From positions 620,001-684,000 of the forward strand of contig NZ_JACHLC010000001.1 in the NCBI RefSeq assembly GCF_014207845.1: 64,000 nt of DNA, in the 5' to 3' direction. The DNA is from Chryseobacterium shigense. GTDB taxonomy: Bacteria > Bacteroidota > Bacteroidia > Flavobacteriales > Weeksellaceae. The notes under the pieces are model-generated. The model did not search any database, was not told the origin of the DNA, and was given only the letters and a program-made list of their open reading frames with translations. Positions 60,176 through 64,000 of the stretch are shown here, piece after piece. The position numbers and the translations under genes were made by a program. How positions within the stretch are numbered: position 1 is the first letter of the stretch; each line of letters opens with the position of its first letter.

Positions 60176-60628
60176 ATGGAAAAAAAAGTTTTCAAGTATA
60201 AAATAGTGAAAGTTGTTGTTATCATATTCAACTTCTTTTCTCTTTTGCTATTTGGTTTTGGAGCTTTTGATACATATAATCTCTTTAAAAGTGAACACGA
60301 TAACACTTCTCCGGGAGAATATTTTGTATTTGTCTTGGCTTTACTAATTTGCTTATTAAGTTTTGTAAGCTTGATAATGGTTTTAATAAAGTCATCAAAA
60401 AGTATAAGAATCCTGAATATATTTTATGGATTTGTTGTCACATTGTTTTTGGCATCAATGCTAATACAGGTTTTTGAGACTACGGAAAAAGATACTCCAT
60501 TATCCGATTATCTAATATTAGCTGGGCTTATTTGTACTTTTTCATTTTTAATTATACTTATCAATAAATATAAGTATAGACAAGTACAATATGAGAATAT
60601 TGAAAATTTAGGAAAACACAACGATTAA
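60176..60628 (+). CDS. Small membrane protein of unknown function
   Basis: A 150-residue protein with about four hydrophobic segments (residues about 11-33, 47-70, 79-100 and 107-128), ending with a charged tail (KYKYRQVQYENIENLGKHND). Composition is AT-rich and Lys/Ile/Leu/Phe heavy. No family is recognised. It begins 1 bp after the aminotransferase stop codon and ends 17 bp before galE, so it belongs to that operon. Confidence 0.7.
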   Translation: MEKKVFKYKIVKVVVIIFNFFSLLLFGFGAFDTYNLFKSEHDNTSPGEYFVFVLALLICLLSFVSLIMVLIKSSKSIRILNIFYGFVVTLFLASMLIQVFETTEKDTPLSDYLILAGLICTFSFLIILINKYKYRQVQYENIENLGKHND

Positions 60629-60645
60629 AAATATTAAACAAAAAA

Positions 60646-61665
60646 ATGGCAATACTTGTTACAGGAGGACTAGGATATATAGGTTCCCACACAGTAGTAG
60701 AACTGATAAACAACGGCTTTGAGGTGGTTATTGTGGACGATTTATCCAATTCAGAAAGGTTTATTTTAAATAATATAGAAGAAATTGCAGGTAAGAAGCC
60801 CGTTTTTTATCCTTTCGATTTAAAGAGAAGAGAACTCCTTACACAGGTTTTTGATGCTCATAAAATTGAGGGGTGCATTAATTTTGCAGCTTCCAAGGCA
60901 GTGGGAGAGAGTCAGGTGAAACCGGTAGACTATTATGAAAACAATTTATTTTCTCTTATTAATATTCTTCAGGAATTTAAAGAAAGAGGAATTTCCAATT
61001 TTATTTTCAGTTCTTCGTGCACGGTGTACGGACAGGCAGATAAAATGCCGATTGATGAAAACACACCCTTGAAGATGCCTGAAAGTGTTTACGGGAAAAC
61101 AAAACAGATGGGAGAAGAAATCCTGATTGATTTTGCAAAAGCTTACAACAGAAAAATTTCTCTTTTAAGGTATTTCAATCCAATCGGGGCACACCCATCA
61201 GGAAAATTGGGTGAACTTCCACTGGGAGTTCCTAATAATTTAATTCCCTATGTTACTCAAACAGCAGCAGGAATCCGTGAGAAGCTAAGTATCTGGGGTG
61301 ACGATTATGATACGGAAGACGGAACAGCGATCCGTGATTATATTTATGTTGTTGACCTGGCTAAAGCCCACGTAAGTGCCCTTAAAAAATTATTGCAGAG
61401 CAGTGATGAACCTGTAATTGATATATTTAATCTGGGAACAGGAAAAGGCTCATCTGTATTGGATGTGGTGAAAGCTTTTGAAACAGCTAATGATGTGAAG
61501 GTTTCTTACCAGATTTGTCCCAGAAGAGAAGGAGATATTACCATTGCCTATGCCAATGCTGATAAAGCTGAAAAAGAGCTTCACTGGAAATCTGAAACTT
61601 CATTGGAAGAATCTTTGAGAACAGTCTGGAAATGGCAGGAGTATCTTGATTCAAGGAACAACTAA
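60646..61665 (+). CDS. galE: UDP-glucose 4-epimerase
   Basis: A 339-residue extended SDR that interconverts UDP-glucose and UDP-galactose. The NAD motif is VTGGLGYIGSHTVVEL (GxxGxxG). Catalytic Ser and Tyr are in FSSSCTVYGQ and ESVYGKTKQMGE (Tyr-x3-Lys). ALKKLL and the substrate block LGTGKGSSVLDVVKAFE are typical of GalE, and YANADKAEKELHW is in the C-terminal substrate domain. It is in an operon with a sugar aminotransferase and supplies sugars for surface glycans. Confidence 0.95.
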   Translation: MAILVTGGLGYIGSHTVVELINNGFEVVIVDDLSNSERFILNNIEEIAGKKPVFYPFDLKRRELLTQVFDAHKIEGCINFAASKAVGESQVKPVDYYENNLFSLINILQEFKERGISNFIFSSSCTVYGQADKMPIDENTPLKMPESVYGKTKQMGEEILIDFAKAYNRKISLLRYFNPIGAHPSGKLGELPLGVPNNLIPYVTQTAAGIREKLSIWGDDYDTEDGTAIRDYIYVVDLAKAHVSALKKLLQSSDEPVIDIFNLGTGKGSSVLDVVKAFETANDVKVSYQICPRREGDITIAYANADKAEKELHWKSETSLEESLRTVWKWQEYLDSRNN

Positions 61666-61742
61666 AGAAGAATTTAAAAAGATTATAAATTTTTCTGCAA
61701 TAGCCAATCAATGGTTATCGTGGAATTTTAATTGACACTATT

Positions 61743-62195
61743 ATGAAAACACAAAAAATAGGTATTACATTTTCCTCATTCGATCTGCTGCATGCAGGAC
61801 ACATTAAAATGCTTGAAGAAGCTAAAACGGTATGTGATTACTTAATTGTAGGGCTTCAGGTTGATCCTTCGCACGATCGCCCGAATAAGAACAGACCCAG
61901 CCAGAGTATTGTAGAAAGATACATTCAGTTAAAGGCTGTAAATGCTGTAGACGAGATCATTCCTTATTACACGGAAGAAGACCTTCTCGATATTTTGAAA
62001 TCATTTGTAATTGATGTAAGAATTATAGGAGACGATTATATGAACCGTGATTTTACAGGTAAACAATACTGTGAAGAGAAAGGAATTGAGATCTTTTATA
62101 ACAAAAGAGATCACAGGTTTTCTACCAGCGACCTTAGAAGAAGAATCTATGAAGCTGAAAAAGAAAAGTTAGAAAGGGCTGAAGCCGTAAAATAA
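61743..62195 (+). CDS. Cytidylyltransferase-like protein (TagD/glycerol-3-phosphate cytidylyltransferase family)
   Basis: A 150-residue nucleotidyltransferase. The HxGH motif reads HAGH (residues about 18-21) in SFDLLHAGHIKMLEEAK, followed by LIVGLQVDPS and the C-terminal RxSTxDLRRRI signature (RFSTSDLRRRIYEAEK). TagD-type enzymes make CDP-glycerol or CDP-alditols for teichoic-acid-like or capsular polymers; in Gram-negative bacteria related proteins feed surface sugar pathways. It follows galE and ends the group, with a strong terminator after it. Confidence 0.9.
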   Translation: MKTQKIGITFSSFDLLHAGHIKMLEEAKTVCDYLIVGLQVDPSHDRPNKNRPSQSIVERYIQLKAVNAVDEIIPYYTEEDLLDILKSFVIDVRIIGDDYMNRDFTGKQYCEEKGIEIFYNKRDHRFSTSDLRRRIYEAEKEKLERAEAVK

Positions 62196-62199
62196 AAAA

Positions 62200-62232
62200 A
62201 ATCCCGAAAATATTTTTCGGGATTTTTTATTT
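62200..62232. terminator. Bidirectional terminator
   Basis: ATCCCGAAAA and TTTTCGGGAT pair as a 10-bp stem around TATT, flanked by A and T runs. It separates the cytidylyltransferase from the convergent TonB-dependent receptor gene. Confidence 0.92.
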
Positions 62233-62235
62233 GTA

Positions 62236-64000
62236 TTACATTGGGGCCTGCTGATCGTCGCCACTTGCATTGGAGTTAATATCCTTTTTCTTTTTAGGCT
62301 GTTCTACCTTCTCACCCTGTTTGAATCTGTAAGTCAGAGAAACTGAGAATTGCCTTGGCTGCCATTGCATATAAGAATCTCTTACGCTATTGGCTGTATA
62401 TGTTGTAGATCTCATTGCTCTGGTATTGAAAATATCCTGAACGTTGAATGCTAAAGTTCCGTCGCCTTTCCAAATGGTTTTAGAAGCACCGAAACTGATG
62501 GCGTACATATCTTTTCTATCCTGATAAGCCGTTTTCTGGCCCCCTCTGTAGAATCCCTGCAGCTGGAAACTGAATGTTTTATCCACTTTAAACGTAGAAG
62601 AAAGTCTTGCTCTTGTAGAAAAGCCCTTACCATTAAAATCAGCAACAGCCTGAATAGGATTTCCATTTTTATCAAAGGTGTCATATAGTGTGCTGCCTTT
62701 TGTATTATAACCGAACAGGTCTACATTTCCTAAGAATTTCAACCAACTTGTTGCATCCCAGTTGAAGTTTAAATCCAAACCGAAACGGTCATCTGTACCC
62801 AGGTTAATTGGTTTTGTGTGAGATTCTATACGCTTCGGATCAATAATAACTCCATTTTCATCTGTAGCCAAAATATTATACACTAACATTTTTGTGTCAT
62901 CAGTCTGATGTCTGTAATACAGTGTAGGGTTAATCGTAAATTTCTTTTTTGAAATGCTGTACCCAAATTCAAAAGAGTCTACATATGATGGATTAAGATC
63001 AATATTCCCGTCAAAAATATTTTGGTTATCATTATAACTAGGGTTAGGGATCATAAAGAATGATCTTGGGCGGTCTATTCTTCTGGTGTAGTTTAATAAC
63101 AGCTGATTATCCTTCGCGAATTCATAACTTAAATATACGCTTGGGAATAGGTTATTATAATTTTTAGTCGTTACAATCCCATTTTTGCTTGGATCAAGGC
63201 TTAGGTAATTAATGTCTACATTCGACAATTCATCTCTTACACCCACCTGATAGCCTAATTTTCCGATTTTACTTTTGAATTGTAAATAAAAAGCATTAAA
63301 AGTCTCTTTATATGTTGCATCATAAGTGTATGGCTTAAGGAAATCTAATGGCTTTGTTGTGGTGCTTTCACGGACATCATTGCTGTAATCATTGGTATTG
63401 ATATCAATTCTGTATCCTGCTTCTAATTTTGAATACTCACCAATAGGCAGCTCATAATCAGCTTTACCAATAACAGATTTGTTGATTGTATTTTGATTAA
63501 TGATATCTTTCAAGTTATCAATAGTATCATCAATATTGGTATCGTTGTATGACCGGCTTCTCTGTAAACTTAATGATAATGATAAATTTTGTCCTTTATC
63601 ATCAAATTTATGATCTAACCCAAAATCACCCTGAAAAGCCAGGTTGTTGTTTGTTCCGAAAGTATTTCTGTTTGAGGTATAAAAAGGATTTTTCAGAGGC
63701 GTATAACGATAATCAATATTTCCGAAATTTTCACTGTCAAAAGTTCTTACTGTTCCTGATGCGTTCACTGAAGTTTTTTCAGAAATATCATAAACAATAC
63801 CTGCAGAAGCGTTGTAGTTGTTGTTTTTACTTTTAGTTTCAGCGTTGGTGTTTCTTTGTACCAAATCATCATCTAATATAGCATTGTTAAAATCATCATT
63901 ATTTCTACTGGTATTTTTGGATTCCCTGTAACCACCTCCGCCATTTAAAAACCAGGTGAAATTTCCCTTTCTCCAGTTAAGATTGGCATTCAGGCTGGTT
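62236..64000 (-). CDS. TonB-dependent outer-membrane beta-barrel receptor, C-terminal part
   Basis: The frame is open from the last base of the window through to the stop codon at 62236, so the N-terminal plug and signal peptide lie outside; the internal TTG near 63864 is not the start. About 588 residues are visible. They hold alternating aromatic beta-strands of a barrel (FNWDATSWLKFLGNVDLF, FSFQLQGFYRGGQKTAYQ, FSVSLTYRFKQGE) and the FYRG/NVQDIFNTR blocks of the outer-membrane beta-barrel family with a CarboxypepD_reg-like N-terminus. The C-terminal tail EQPKKKKDINSNASGDDQQ is hydrophilic and unusual for a barrel, which normally ends on the last strand. Substrate unknown. Confidence 0.85.
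   Translation of the reverse strand, partial: TSLNANLNWRKGNFTWFLNGGGGYRESKNTSRNNDDFNNAILDDDLVQRNTNAETKSKNNNYNASAGIVYDISEKTSVNASGTVRTFDSENFGNIDYRYTPLKNPFYTSNRNTFGTNNNLAFQGDFGLDHKFDDKGQNLSLSLSLQRSRSYNDTNIDDTIDNLKDIINQNTINKSVIGKADYELPIGEYSKLEAGYRIDINTNDYSNDVRESTTTKPLDFLKPYTYDATYKETFNAFYLQFKSKIGKLGYQVGVRDELSNVDINYLSLDPSKNGIVTTKNYNNLFPSVYLSYEFAKDNQLLLNYTRRIDRPRSFFMIPNPSYNDNQNIFDGNIDLNPSYVDSFEFGYSISKKKFTINPTLYYRHQTDDTKMLVYNILATDENGVIIDPKRIESHTKPINLGTDDRFGLDLNFNWDATSWLKFLGNVDLFGYNTKGSTLYDTFDKNGNPIQAVADFNGKGFSTRARLSSTFKVDKTFSFQLQGFYRGGQKTAYQDRKDMYAISFGASKTIWKGDGTLAFNVQDIFNTRAMRSTTYTANSVRDSYMQWQPRQFSVSLTYRFKQGEKVEQPKKKKDINSNASGDDQQAPM

Overview
The window looks like chromosomal DNA of a Flavobacteriia bacterium, most likely Chryseobacterium or a close relative. 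The evidence is AT-rich spacers, TTG-N19-TAnnTTTG promoters, SusC/SusD outer-membrane genes, a T9SS-sorted subtilase, a GxxExxY gene, a Chryseobacterium-type bacteriocin-like peptide and very few Shine-Dalgarno sites. I saw no tRNA, rRNA, CRISPR array, phage gene or transposase. All functional calls come from reading motifs by eye; no database was searched.

Layout. 1-2.4 kb: end of an RsmI-like methyltransferase, a GxxExxY gene between dispersed repeats, a small eRF1-like protein and a DUF4349 lipoprotein. 2.5-8.9 kb: a DUF2891 protein, then an AraC regulator next to a TolC/HlyD/MFS tripartite efflux operon with a perfect palindrome over its promoter. 8.9-12.8 kb: siderophore-interacting protein, methyltransferase, metG. 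13.1-29.3 kb: a starch/maltodextrin locus (SusC, SusD, SusE/F, GH97, then GH13, NTF2-like, SLC45 maltose transporter). It is interrupted at 20.9-25.4 kb by a five-gene RiPP-like cassette. 29.6-33.9 kb: GMC oxidoreductase with an MFS partner, pirin, FMN reductase. 33.9-40.6 kb: purine genes purM-purN-purH-purD-guaA, whose spacers hold inverted repeats and leader-like elements. 40.7-46.5 kb: a Cys-tailed glycine-rich-domain-like protein, a GNAT-nitrilase fusion, a 54-aa bacteriocin-like peptide, an AarF/UbiB kinase and a DEAD-box helicase. 46.5-54.5 kb (mostly minus strand): TPR protein, SGNH hydrolase, lipocalin-like lipoprotein, iron alcohol dehydrogenase, two surface proteins and two small exported proteins. 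54.7-64 kb: PEP carboxylase, T9SS subtilase, a surface-sugar group (DegT aminotransferase, membrane protein, GalE, cytidylyltransferase) and a TonB-dependent barrel cut by the window end.

The strongest candidate for something undescribed is the cassette at 20.87-25.36 kb. It has its own promoter, a 77-aa precursor peptide, a terminator-like hairpin, an FxsB/XyeB-like radical SAM/SPASM enzyme, two tandem paralogous proteins with an HxD...H pattern typical of Fe(II)/2-oxoglutarate oxygenases, and an exported aspartyl protease with two DTG motifs. A plausible reading is a peptide crosslinked by the radical SAM enzyme, oxidised by the paired oxygenase-like proteins and cleaved in the periplasm. 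Its position between the GH97 and GH13 genes of the starch locus suggests either co-regulation with starch use or insertion into that locus.
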